Assembly: GCA_944320465.1 (NCBI GenBank)
Contig: CALUHO010000020.1
Location: 1-53,177 of the forward strand
DNA from: an uncultured Bacteroidales bacterium
Lineage (GTDB): Bacteria; Bacteroidota; Bacteroidia; Bacteroidales; P3
DNA: 53,177 nucleotides
Reading direction: 5' to 3'
Below, piece by piece: positions 17,401-25,645 of the stretch (position 1 is its first letter; each line of letters begins with the position of its first letter). The translations under genes were made by a program, and so were the position numbers. A model generated the notes under the pieces. The model ran no database searches and was not told the DNA's origin. It was given only the letters and a program-made list of their open reading frames with translations.

Positions 17401-17969
17401 TAATGGACTATACGCTTAGAAGAACTCAAAAGCCGAGGATTTACAAACCAGGAAACAGCAATCAAAGAAACAATCAATAGCAAAATATACAAATATTTAC
17501 GATTAGATTTCAACCTAATACTCTTTTCGAAACGATAAGTAGCAAAACGAGATGAAACCTGGCTTATAGCTGCTTCAAGCAAAGAAATTGGAATTTGCAA
17601 ATCATCTTTATTATCTTTAATCGCTTGTAAATCTATAATATTATAAAGTCTGTCATCCAACTCAGGGTAACGAGATGCCAAATATCGAGCAGTCTGCTTA
17701 TAAGACATCCTCCTCACTAGGCCCATAGCTTGCAAAAAAGGGTAAAGGCATAAGAATAAAAAGCCAACGGAAGCAACTGTCAGAAAAAACCAAAAAAGGA
17801 CAGTTCTGATGGGAACAGAAAAAAATGAAAAATATTCGGAAACAGAGAAAATTATCAAAAGAACAAATAAAAGGGAAAGGAGCATAAGCAATCCTTTGAA
17901 AGCCTTATTCAGATAAAATCGGCGTAAAAAAACATCCAATTTCCGGGTAAAAGAAACGTAAGAATCCAT
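14430..17969 (-). CDS. DUF4175 family membrane protein
   Basis: 1179 residues. Two hydrophobic segments near residues 24-46 and 55-80 and a third near 156-175 anchor it; a long extracytoplasmic part follows, with beta-rich sequence (about 190-520), then extensive coiled coil (about 550-800) and a Met/Gln/Gly-rich stretch (about 975-1040). This order matches the large DUF4175 proteins of Bacteroidetes, whose function I do not know. In this phylum the gene is commonly found next to ybeY and mnmG, as here, although separated by 1.35 kb containing an inserted element. It is AT-richer than genes in the right half of the window. Confidence 0.8.
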   Translation of the reverse strand: MDSYVSFTRKLDVFLRRFYLNKAFKGLLMLLSLLFVLLIIFSVSEYFSFFSVPIRTVLFWFFLTVASVGFLFLCLYPFLQAMGLVRRMSYKQTARYLASRYPELDDRLYNIIDLQAIKDNKDDLQIPISLLEAAISQVSSRFATYRFEKSIRLKSNRKYLYILLLIVSLIAVSWFVNPRLLSSSKRIVHYKQYFEPEFPFKMSVVNPHLHVAYEEDFVLKIRVEGEFLPSEVFLVFDGQTLFCSRTSLDEFEYVFTRVQRDVTFQIGAGRYMSEDYCLKVDYKPLLSGMKVVLHYPFHTGLKTEVIDNTLDLDVPQGTLIDWELLFEHARFLDVNVFEIGGSSSDFVFSEVLNVDTVDRPVFYFSKQAMSSFVYTLCPSPFSFSARTDTLRFSVNVIPDAYPRIEVRQLVDTTDINLRFFSGRLTDDYGFSALYFRLDCVNPITNDSWSKVDTLFVDKKSIASDFTYYLDLRDLSLNPGDDVSYSFEVRDNDVLNGYKAAYSETFNYRKMSEEEIRNSINETSVSIDWKLSLSLQSMKDYEEDVHFILEDLLSKTSLTWQDRKNLELLIERRQEIYREYESMKEELRVKEQLQSEIFSSNPKLDAKKKELQELFDKLFDESAMAKLEELQRLMEENKPKDEIVDALESLKQEGDFLTEDLERNLELYRKLELEDRLQTALEDARRLQEKSTEIEDDMSVLKKTEFDENKSRLDSMLLDLKKREEDLEKELKNISQMNSSLEEPTSFKVPDSLLNRISEKMEETSSDIHECDASSAKQNQQQTTGMLQDLAENIENQMNQIEQESMAEDAAFIRLLLKSVVRVSFAQENLMDELSRIRVNDPYYAEIIRKQSSLVSEIGFVIDSVRAISKRQPQVALTTDKEVKNLLVYTNETMSQLLRMNDVHYQRYRMSNRSAMTAQQYTMTSLNNLALLLSESLDNIQQQLQMKGNSSGNQKGMPQMSSSGQGKEGNMKMPMPSMNSGDEGRPSQSLQQMQEDLNRQLEALKNMLKEYAKQTTSGTDAKKSVQGKTGSQTGTDVSEEKISESFARAAAKQEMIRRMLQQKMQESGVLDPQSASKLNRVLGDMERTERDLVNRILNNQLMARQKNIETRLLEAENAELKREKDEKRESKEGRQFNPFVSDSLNSWFEKERGIDVIRESVPTLQPYYQKKVQDYFFRKD

Positions 17970-18630
17970 GGTCTGTCAATTCTTCTTTTCTACACAAAGC
18001 AAAATCGCTATGATTATACACTCAATATATCTGCATCTACCTCGCCCCTTGCGAGCCGCTTGGCTGTCAACTCGGCTGCATTGGCTCAATTCACAACTAT
18101 ACCTGCATCTACCGTTGCAAGACAGAGATTGCCTTGAGTAAAGCTTGGAAATGCAAATTTAAACTGTATTTCAAAAAATGTGTCTTTCCTATTCTGATTT
18201 TTTATCTTATTCACATTCTTCACATCATTCTTATTAGTATTTTTTAAGTTAAAAATTAAAAAAGAAAATAATAACGATAATAACAAGGCTGTTCATATTG
18301 TCGATAACTAGGAATTTGTTGGAAACATGAATACTCTATAAACCTGAAATACACATTTCTTTACTTTTTATAAGCAAAGAATAAACAAATTATATTGTTG
18401 TTTATTAATAAATTATATATTTTATAAACAAGTGTTGAAAAATAAGATAAGATAGATTTCAAAACCATGTTCGAATTAACATTCGTTAAGTTAAAAAATC
18501 TGAAAACTTCTGGAAAGGCTGTTTACTGCATGCGAGTTCTTTTTAATGATAAATGCAAATCACAAGATACTGACATTTTCTATACAGGATATTCATAAGT
18601 TTTTAACAAATTTTCAACAAATTTGTTAAA
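17970..18630. other. AT-rich intergenic region, candidate replication origin
   Basis: 660 bases without a gene between divergent transcription units. It holds a perfect DnaA-box match TTATTCACA (18207-18215), very AT-rich runs (18241-18285, 18361-18440), and a TTTTAACAAATTTTCAACAA tract (18601-18620) of the kind found in AT-rich unwinding regions. Genes to the left (to 3.6 kb) are nearly all on the minus strand and those to the right (to 26.5 kb) on the plus strand, as expected around an origin. mnmG and parS-like sites are within 8 kb. DnaA itself is not in the window, and only one clean DnaA box was found by eye. Confidence 0.45.
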
Positions 18631-18823
18631 CCCAAATCGGTCATTAGACACGCCGAGTCCGTTTCTGATTAGGAAAACGAGGCTTTCGGGCATCTTGCCC
18701 GCTTCTGTCCGCATCCTGTTTCTCGCTACGCCTCGACGTAGCCCGCTACGCCTTCGGCTAGGCCAGAAGCATGCTGCATGACACAAGCGGGCAATCTCCC
18801 CAAAGTCTAATGACCGATTTGGG
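18631..18823 (-). mobile_element. 193-bp miniature inverted-repeat element, copy 3
   Basis: Full-length copy in the opposite orientation to copies 1 and 2, with target duplication TTAAA at 18626-18630 and 18824-18828. It is more diverged internally (for example near its left end). It sits at the right edge of the candidate origin region. Confidence 0.9.
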
Positions 18824-19185
18824 TTAAAGCATCATGAAATGGAAACAAGACTTCGTTTGTTTTGAATGTAATCATGGTCTGAATTCATGGTTACTATCTT
18901 TTTTGTAAAATACATCTTCATTTGCGAACTGTTTCATAAATTTGCCTCTCGGTTACCTTCAGAGTGTATCGATTTGCAACAGGAATCGTTTTTCATTCTA
19001 TGCGAAGGTACCGTTTAGATAAACTGCAAGCTGGATGCAGAACCGGACAGAGTTCGAATTTTGCTATTGGAGAAAGCAAGTTGCTTTCAACATAGATGGA
19101 ACAAGCTTTGTATATACGAATTCGACCTGACTGCTTTTGTCAAGGTATCGCGTTTATTCCAAGTGAAACTTAAAATATTTTTATC
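18824..19185. other. Leader region of rpiB
   Basis: 362 bases without a gene. About 19029-19159 is similar to 19645-19753, the leader of the next gene: both contain GGATGCAG, TTCGA, CAACATAG and the block GCGTTTATTC in the same order. No clear promoter was seen. Confidence 0.5.
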
Positions 19186-19632
19186 ATGTTTGGCAAAGAC
19201 ACTATCATTGGAATGGCTTCCGATCACGCTGGTTTCGAACTTAAAGAGTATATTAAAGGAAAACTCCTTTCCAGCGGGTACAGAGTGAAAGATTATGGTA
19301 CTCATGGAGAGGAAAGTGTGGATTATCCGGACTATGCTCATCCTTTGGCATCGGATATTTCAGATGGGACACTTCGCATCGGAATATTGATTTGCGGCAC
19401 AGGTAATGGTATATCGATGACTGCTAATAAACATAATAATGTACGTTGCGCTCTTTGCTGGGAACCTGAGATAGCTCGTTTAGCACGGCAACACAATGAT
19501 GCTAACATATTGGCGATGCCGGGGCGATTCATTACCAAGGAGAAGGCATGGGAATCCGTTCAGGTTTTTCTTGAAACTTCGTTCGAAGGAGGCCGGCATC
19601 AACGAAGAATAGATAAGATAAATTGCATCTGA
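19186..19632 (+). CDS. rpiB: Ribose-5-phosphate isomerase B
   Basis: RpiB interconverts ribose 5-phosphate and ribulose 5-phosphate in the pentose phosphate pathway. The 148-residue protein has ASDHAG near the N-terminus, the catalytic cysteine in ICGTGNGISM, and HNDANILAMPGR, all hallmarks of the RpiB/LacAB family. The length is normal. It is the first plus-strand gene right of the divergence point and is followed 146 bases later by a lutB-like gene with a similar leader. Confidence 0.94.
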   Translation: MFGKDTIIGMASDHAGFELKEYIKGKLLSSGYRVKDYGTHGEESVDYPDYAHPLASDISDGTLRIGILICGTGNGISMTANKHNNVRCALCWEPEIARLARQHNDANILAMPGRFITKEKAWESVQVFLETSFEGGRHQRRIDKINCI

Positions 19633-19644
19633 AATAATTGGAAC

Positions 19645-19753
19645 AGGATGCAGGGCCGAGCATAGAATTCGAGCTTTGTTTTCGATTTCTCAACATAGTT
19701 TAAGCAAGCGTTGTCTTTACTTTATTGCCTTTGTTGAGATATAGCGTTTATTC
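19645..19753 (+). repeat. Leader sequence shared with rpiB (second copy)
   Basis: This stretch upstream of the lutB-like gene aligns by eye with 19029-19159 upstream of rpiB. Shared blocks are GGATGCAG, CAACATAG and TTTGT-N6-AT-N-GCGTTTATTC, with about 9 bases fewer between the last two here. It may be a duplicated leader or a shared regulatory region. Confidence 0.45.
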
Positions 19754-19778
19754 ATGAATTTGCAAACGACAAGCAGTG

Positions 19779-21095
19779 ATGGATACTAAACGGCAAGCTT
19801 TTCTAAAAAGGTTTTCTGAAGGAAGCGTCAATAAAGATGATTTTTCCTTGTTGGAAGCTGTAGGAGAATATTATGAGAAGAATGCCAAGGAAGCTTCCCA
19901 TTGTTTTTCACGTTACGAGTTAGCAAAAAGCCGTCTCGTTTTTTACAAACATAAAGTTGTATCTTCCCTGACAGACTATTTGACTGATTTTGAGACAGGA
20001 ATGGCAATTTCAGGAACGAAGGTTATTTATGTTAAAGATGCAGAAGAAGCTGTAAATGAGATAAGTAAATTAATAGAGAAGGACAGGAATATTTTTATAA
20101 ATAGAGACCGTTTGATAGAAGAAATAGCACTAGCCTCTTTTCTTTCAAAGAAAAATATTCAATTCCATGACAGCCGGTTTTCCGATTTTCCTTATCAAGT
20201 ACTCCCCTATCCTGCTTCTTCTTTTTGGCAAATGATAGCTAAAAAATTGAATATTGATGATATTCAAAATCAGCCAAATCAACTCTTGTCCCTATATAAA
20301 AGTCAGCTTTTGGAATCAGCATTCAAAGATGCCATATATGTAAGCGGTGCTGATTTTATCGTATCCGATCCGGCTGCTGTTGTTATTCTTGAAAACGAAG
20401 GGATTGGAAACTTGCTTTCTGCTTTTTGCAAGAAACATGTAATAGTGGCGGGAATAGATCAGATGATTGCTTCTATCAGTGAATTGGATTATTTTACTTC
20501 TCTCTATGCAGCCCATGTCCAGGGAAACCTTTCCGTTTGGAATCAAACTTTGTTTTTTGGTCCAAAAAAAGCAACTGAAGCCGATGGTCCAGATGAAATG
20601 TACGTAATTCTTATAGACAATGGTCGTACCCGTTTGCTTAAAGAAGAGTTTCAGCGCAGTGTTTTCCATTGCATACATTGCGGGGCATGCACAGCTCTTT
20701 GTCCTGTATTCAAGCATGTCAATTCTTCTCATGGACAATTGTCAGGGCCGTTGGATTGTGTAATCAGCCCTATTAGGGATGGTTTTGAAAATAGTGGTTT
20801 CATGGCATTCGCCTGTACTCTTTGTGGAAAATGCAGCGAAATATGTCCGTCAAGAATTAATTTTCAAGAAATTATTTTATATAATAGAAAAGAAGCGGTT
20901 GAGAAAAATGCTTTTTCTGTTTTTACTCGTCAACATATAAAATTGTTGAAACGGATGATGTTAAAGCAAAAGGTATTAGATTCGCCTTATCATCGTTTCA
21001 TTTTAAAGGTAGCATTCAAGAACCGTTTCGGAAAACAAAAAGAATTTCCGGATTTTAAGAAAAAGAGTTTCCATATAATCTGGAAAGGTATTTAA
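19779..21095 (+). CDS. LutB-like iron-sulfur protein (LUD domain, 2 x 4Fe-4S)
   Basis: 438 residues from the ATG at 19779. The N-terminal two thirds resemble the LUD domain (FSRYELAKSRLVFYKHKV, SGADFIVSDPAAVVILENEGIGN), followed by two ferredoxin-type clusters, CIHCGACTALCPV at about residue 298 and CTLCGKCSEICPS about 50 residues later. This is the architecture of LutB, a component of the LutABC L-lactate oxidation complex. No lutA or lutC gene lies next to it here, so a lactate role is inferred from family only; they could be elsewhere. It is followed by deoC after 47 bases. Confidence 0.85.
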   Translation: MDTKRQAFLKRFSEGSVNKDDFSLLEAVGEYYEKNAKEASHCFSRYELAKSRLVFYKHKVVSSLTDYLTDFETGMAISGTKVIYVKDAEEAVNEISKLIEKDRNIFINRDRLIEEIALASFLSKKNIQFHDSRFSDFPYQVLPYPASSFWQMIAKKLNIDDIQNQPNQLLSLYKSQLLESAFKDAIYVSGADFIVSDPAAVVILENEGIGNLLSAFCKKHVIVAGIDQMIASISELDYFTSLYAAHVQGNLSVWNQTLFFGPKKATEADGPDEMYVILIDNGRTRLLKEEFQRSVFHCIHCGACTALCPVFKHVNSSHGQLSGPLDCVISPIRDGFENSGFMAFACTLCGKCSEICPSRINFQEIILYNRKEAVEKNAFSVFTRQHIKLLKRMMLKQKVLDSPYHRFILKVAFKNRFGKQKEFPDFKKKSFHIIWKGI

Positions 21096-21142
21096 TGGCA
21101 AAAAGTCTCGAAGTTGAATTTTATAATAGTTTATTATAAACA

Positions 21143-21961
21143 ATGTACAATCAAAAATATAAAAATATGAAAATGGAAGAAATTCAATCCGCTATTAAAG
21201 ACATTTTGTCAAAGGCTTTTCCCTTTACGGAAAAAGAGATATGCAGTCGTATGCTGCATTTGGTAGATTTGACTACGTTGGATGGAACCGATACCAAAGA
21301 GAAAGTTGAGGACCTTTGCCAGAAAGCGGTGCGTTATCAAACAGCTGCTGTCTGTGTGTATCCTTATTATGCCTCTTTGGTAAAGCATTCGCTAGAAGGA
21401 ACCAACATCAGAACCGCTTGTGTAGCAGGAGGATTTCCCGCATCCCAACTTCCTTTGAGTGTCAAGTTGTATGAAGTGGAGCAGACTTTGAACGACGGAG
21501 CTGATGAGATTGATATGGTTATTTCACAAGGAGCACTGCTGGAAGGGGATTACAAAAGGGTCGGCGATGAGATTGATGCTGTGAAGAGACTTTGTGGAAA
21601 GCATAGGCTTAAAGTAATTTTGGAAACAGGTAATCTTCGGACACCTGAGAATATAGAAAAGGCTTCTCGTATCGCTATCGAGAATGGAGCGGACTTTATC
21701 AAGACTTCTACCGGGAAGGCTTCGGTTTCAGCTACATTGGAAGCTGTTTATATCATGCTGAATGTAATCAAGAAGTACGAATCCCAAGGGCTCAAGGTTG
21801 GTATCAAGCCTGCTGGAGGCATTTCCACGGTGGCATCGGCTGTCCCCTATTTCAAATTGGTATGGAGCATGCTGGGCCGTGAATGGATTAATCCCCTTTA
21901 TTTCAGGATAGGTGCGAGCCGACTGGCCGATGCTTTGTATGATGAATCCATTAAACAATAA
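21143..21961 (+). CDS. deoC: Deoxyribose-phosphate aldolase
   Basis: DeoC cleaves 2-deoxyribose 5-phosphate to glyceraldehyde 3-phosphate and acetaldehyde in deoxynucleoside breakdown. The Schiff-base lysine is in DFIKTSTGKAS and the second active-site lysine in GIKPAGGIS. The start may be the ATG at 21143 or one of the in-frame ATGs 24-30 bases later. At about 270 residues it belongs to the longer DeoC class. It probably shares a transcript with the upstream lutB-like gene and ends at the terminator at 22003-22053. Confidence 0.95.
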   Translation: MYNQKYKNMKMEEIQSAIKDILSKAFPFTEKEICSRMLHLVDLTTLDGTDTKEKVEDLCQKAVRYQTAAVCVYPYYASLVKHSLEGTNIRTACVAGGFPASQLPLSVKLYEVEQTLNDGADEIDMVISQGALLEGDYKRVGDEIDAVKRLCGKHRLKVILETGNLRTPENIEKASRIAIENGADFIKTSTGKASVSATLEAVYIMLNVIKKYESQGLKVGIKPAGGISTVASAVPYFKLVWSMLGREWINPLYFRIGASRLADALYDESIKQ

Positions 21962-22002
21962 GTTCTGAATGCATGCGGACAGGTCACTGCTAAAGTGCTG
22001 AT

Positions 22003-22053
22003 ACCGGATTGAGCTTGATTTTCAGTTAATGGCTTGATCCGGTTTTTATTTTT
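22003..22053 (+). terminator. Intrinsic terminator after deoC
   Basis: Stem ACCGGAT (22003-22009) with ATCCGGT (22037-22043), extended inside by AGC/GCT, followed by TTTTATTTTT. It separates deoC from porQ. Confidence 0.7.
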
Positions 22054-22126
22054 CAAATACGAATTTAGGAACATATTTGAAAAACCATCAGAAAAATCTT
22101 ACATTTGTCGGACTGTCTTTTACCGC

Positions 22127-23245
22127 ATGAAAAACAGGATACTGCATATAGCACTCGTGATAGTGCTCGGTTTAGTACCATGGATGCCTGCCAAGGCTCA
22201 GTTCGGGCGTTCCTCGTTCAGTTTTTTGGATATGGGGAATTCGGCCCGTATTGCCGCCATGGGATCAGAATTCCTTTCCGTGCGCGATGCCGACATTACC
22301 TTGGCATTGGCGAATCCTTCCCTGATAACGCCAGAAATTCATAATAATCTGGCTGTTAATTATGTAAACTATTATAATGGAACCAATTACGGCTTTGCTT
22401 CTTATAGTCGGACTTTTGAAAAAGTAGGTAGTTTCGCTTTGCATGCCCAATTTGGCAATTACGGCAAGATTTATGTGACCGACGAATTTGGAAATGAGTA
22501 CGGAACAGCTACTGCTAACGATGTGGCCTTGATTTTAGGATGGGGTCGGGAACTGGATTCCCATTTCACAATCGGGGCTAATTTCAAGATGATATACTCC
22601 CAGATAGAAGGCTATCATGCTTTCGGCATGGGAGTGGATGTGTCGGGAACTTATACCAATTCCTCACGTTTATTTTCAGTTTCTTTGCTATTGCGCAATA
22701 TGGGAGGGGCACTCAAATCCTATTCGGGCGAGGGGCATACCCATATGCCTTTTGAAGTGGCAGTGGCACTTTCCCAAAGGATACCTCACACGCCTTTGCG
22801 CATCTTCATGGAGTTTCCAAATTTGCAGAAATGGGACTTGAATTACGAGGATCCTTATGCCGAAGCTGACATGATTAGTGGTGAAATAAAGAAAAGAAGC
22901 GGAGCTGCCGACTTTTTTGACAATTTAGCCCGGCATGTTGTAATTGGCCTTGAAATAATTCCTTATAGAGGATTCTATCTTCGGGCATCGTATAATTATA
23001 TGCGTTCGCGTGACATGATGACTCCTGCCAAGCCTGGCTTGGTAGGTTTTTCTTGGGGAGTTGGCTTTAGGATTTCCAAATTCAATTTCAGCTATTCCCG
23101 GTCTCGTTACCATAAGTTAGGTTCACCTAATTATGTGACAGTCACCATAGATTTAGATGCTTTCAACAAGCGGAAGAAGACCCGGGCTACAGAGGCTTTC
23201 CGAAAAGCCGATGGGGATTACGGCTTGGATGCTCGTGATAGATAA
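22127..23245 (+). CDS. porQ: Type IX secretion system protein PorQ
   Basis: 372 residues starting at the ATG at 22127, which opens a signal peptide (basic MKNR, hydrophobic core, AKA just before Q). The mature part has the PorV/PorQ pattern: FSFLDMGNSARIAAMG at its start, alternating beta-strands and a C-terminal barrel strand. PorQ is an outer-membrane component of the complex that attaches type IX secreted proteins to the cell surface. No other T9SS gene lies nearby in the window. The open frame reaches back to 22034, but that part overlaps the terminator region and lacks protein-like sequence. Confidence 0.85.
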   Translation: MKNRILHIALVIVLGLVPWMPAKAQFGRSSFSFLDMGNSARIAAMGSEFLSVRDADITLALANPSLITPEIHNNLAVNYVNYYNGTNYGFASYSRTFEKVGSFALHAQFGNYGKIYVTDEFGNEYGTATANDVALILGWGRELDSHFTIGANFKMIYSQIEGYHAFGMGVDVSGTYTNSSRLFSVSLLLRNMGGALKSYSGEGHTHMPFEVAVALSQRIPHTPLRIFMEFPNLQKWDLNYEDPYAEADMISGEIKKRSGAADFFDNLARHVVIGLEIIPYRGFYLRASYNYMRSRDMMTPAKPGLVGFSWGVGFRISKFNFSYSRSRYHKLGSPNYVTVTIDLDAFNKRKKTRATEAFRKADGDYGLDARDR

Positions 23246-23316
23246 TTTTCAATGTCGTACAGGCATGTTTGTTTGGGGATGTAAGAGAGATGGTCAAAAC
23301 GTGTAAATTCAATTTT

Positions 23317-25545
23317 ATGAGAAAGAATATTTTGAAAAAATGGCCAGTTTTGACTGGTTTTATGGTTGTTACTGGTTTCCAAACCATTTTGCAGGCTGAT
23401 GAAGGAATGTGGATTCCTCTGCTGTTGGATCAAAATGAAGCTGAAATGCAACGGATGGGTTTGCAGCTGGATGCGGAAGATATTTATAGCATAAACCATT
23501 CCTCTCTTAAGGATGCAGTTGTGATATTTGGTGGCGGCTGTACAGGAGAGGTTGTATCGAATCAGGGTCTGGTTTTGACCAATCATCATTGCGGGTACGA
23601 TGCTATCCAGTACCATTCGTCGGTGGAACACGACTATCTGACCAATGGTTTTTGGGCTGGAAATTTTGAAGAAGAACTGCCTTGTCCAGGTTTGGAAGTC
23701 CGATTCTTGAAAGAGATAAAAGATATCACAGGCACGATTTTGCAAGGATTGGATCAGTCGTTGCCGGAAAGAACGCGCAAAGATAGTATACAGGCGCGTT
23801 CAAAGCGGTTATCCGTGCCGTATGAAGCTGAGGGCTACGAAGTGAGGGTTGCTCCGTTTTATTCTGGTAATCAATACTATATGTTTATTTATGAAGTTTA
23901 TCAGGATATTAGGTTAGTAGGAACTCCTCCATCCAATATAGGAAAATTCGGGGGCGATACCGACAACTGGATGTGGCCTCGCCATACCGGGGATTTCTCC
24001 GTGTTCCGGATTTATGCTGATTCGGCCAACCGCCCTGCTCCTTATGATGCCTCCAATCGGCCTTACGTACCTAAGAAATACCTTACTATAGATTTGCGAG
24101 GCTATGAGGAAGGTGATTTTACTTTTGTATTAGGTTATCCTGGTTCTACGCAGGAATACATCAGTTCGTATGCGGTTCGTTTGATTCAGGATTTGATTGA
24201 TCCGATGCGGATTTCTGCCCGGACGGAGCGTTTGGAAATTATCAAGGCCGCCATGAACCGTGATCCGAAGACGCGGATTCAGTATTCTGCCAAAGCCGCA
24301 GGCATTGCTAACGGCTGGAAGAAGTGGCAAGGGGAAGTCAAAGGCCTCAAGCGTTTGAACGTTGTTGGCAGCAAGCAGGATTATGAAACGGTTTTTCAGG
24401 ATTGGTGTAAGGGAATTAGCGGCAAGGAATTTGCCGAAGTGTTGCCTGCTTTGAAAGAAGCTTATCAAAAATTGGAACCTTATTTAAGTTTGCAGATTAT
24501 TTTTCAAGAACATGTTTTAGCACCAGAAGCCGTATCGTTTGCTTATAGCTTTAAATCTTTGCATGACGTGGCTGTTGGAACTGATACCACTTTGAGTTTG
24601 GAGACAGCTTTGGAATCTTGTCGGGAAGAGGCCGCCTTGTTTTTCAAGGATTATGATCCGGAAGTAGATAGGGCTATTTTTGAACGTTTGGCTTTTATGG
24701 TCAATGCCGATGGAACACGAAATCAGGTGATTGATTTTGAGGGTACTACATTGAAAAAACAATTGGATTGGTTTTATGGAAAGTCTATTTTTACTTCCCA
24801 GGAAAGGATGGAACAATTTTTGGATAAATTTAGACCCTCTTCGTACAAGGTTTTGGAGCGAGATCCGATGTTCAAGTATGCCAATGTGGTATATGGCCAA
24901 TATTTGAACCAGACAGCTCCTTTTATCAGGATTTTTAATGCCCGAATTGATAGTTTGCAACGGTTGTATATGAAAGGGCAAATGCAGTTGAAGGAGAGCG
25001 GGGACTTTGCTTCTTTGGAACAGATTGGTATTCAAAATGATATTCCTTTGAATAATGTAGGTAGCGAGCAATTTTACCCGGATGCCAATTTCACGATGAG
25101 GGTGGCTTACGGTCAAGTGAAAGGCTTCAAACCGGCCGATGCCGTGGAATATGCTCCCTATACCACCTTGGCGGGAATCATGGAAAAAGAGGATCCGGAT
25201 ATCTACGATTATGTGGTCGAAGCCAAGCTGAAAGACCTCTATGCCCGAAAGGATTACGGTCCTTATGCCAATGAGTTGGGCGAGATGCCGGTGGCTTTCG
25301 TGGGAACCAATCATACCACGGGCGGCAATTCGGGTAGTCCGGTCCTGAACGGGGACGGGAATCTGATTGGTATCAATTTCGACCGCAATTGGGAAGGCAC
25401 GATGAGCGATGTGCGTTACGACCCCGATATGTGCCGGAACATCATGCTCGACATCCGGTATTGCCTGTTTATCATTGACAAGTTTGCCGGTGCGCAACGG
25501 CTTATCGACGAGATGGATATCATAAAGCCGGATTGGTATGAATAA
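23317..25545 (+). CDS. dpp11: S46 family dipeptidyl-peptidase, DPP11 type
   Basis: 742 residues with a signal peptide from the ATG at 23317 (MRKNILKKWPVLTGF...). Periplasmic S46 peptidases remove dipeptides from peptides. The catalytic His lies in TNHHC (residues 90-91) and the Ser in GGNSGSP (Ser672). Arg690 in NFDRNWEG lies 18 residues after the Ser, the same spacing as Ser655/Arg673 of P. gingivalis DPP11, where this Arg gives preference for Asp/Glu at P1; DPP7 has Gly there. The length is typical. It follows porQ by 71 bases and ends at a strong terminator, consistent with a role in peptide-based nutrition. Confidence 0.9.
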   Translation: MRKNILKKWPVLTGFMVVTGFQTILQADEGMWIPLLLDQNEAEMQRMGLQLDAEDIYSINHSSLKDAVVIFGGGCTGEVVSNQGLVLTNHHCGYDAIQYHSSVEHDYLTNGFWAGNFEEELPCPGLEVRFLKEIKDITGTILQGLDQSLPERTRKDSIQARSKRLSVPYEAEGYEVRVAPFYSGNQYYMFIYEVYQDIRLVGTPPSNIGKFGGDTDNWMWPRHTGDFSVFRIYADSANRPAPYDASNRPYVPKKYLTIDLRGYEEGDFTFVLGYPGSTQEYISSYAVRLIQDLIDPMRISARTERLEIIKAAMNRDPKTRIQYSAKAAGIANGWKKWQGEVKGLKRLNVVGSKQDYETVFQDWCKGISGKEFAEVLPALKEAYQKLEPYLSLQIIFQEHVLAPEAVSFAYSFKSLHDVAVGTDTTLSLETALESCREEAALFFKDYDPEVDRAIFERLAFMVNADGTRNQVIDFEGTTLKKQLDWFYGKSIFTSQERMEQFLDKFRPSSYKVLERDPMFKYANVVYGQYLNQTAPFIRIFNARIDSLQRLYMKGQMQLKESGDFASLEQIGIQNDIPLNNVGSEQFYPDANFTMRVAYGQVKGFKPADAVEYAPYTTLAGIMEKEDPDIYDYVVEAKLKDLYARKDYGPYANELGEMPVAFVGTNHTTGGNSGSPVLNGDGNLIGINFDRNWEGTMSDVRYDPDMCRNIMLDIRYCLFIIDKFAGAQRLIDEMDIIKPDWYE

Positions 25546-25605
25546 TCGGCATACTATCATGGGCTCACTTTCGGGTCGCCTTGTATGATATGCTGAATGA
25601 AGGAT

Positions 25606-25634
25606 GTGCCGGATAAACCCGGCACGCCTTTTTT
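25606..25634 (+). terminator. Intrinsic terminator after dpp11
   Basis: GTGCCGG (25606-25612), six-base loop, CCGGCAC (25619-25625), then GCC and a run of six T. It lies before the glycosyltransferase start at 25646, which must therefore be expressed by read-through or by its own start site. Confidence 0.85.
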
Positions 25635-25645
25635 GTTAGAGGGAG

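Noticed and set aside
24517..25560. 347-codon minus-strand open frame
   Set aside because: Antisense to dpp11; rich in His and Ile as expected of a shadow frame.
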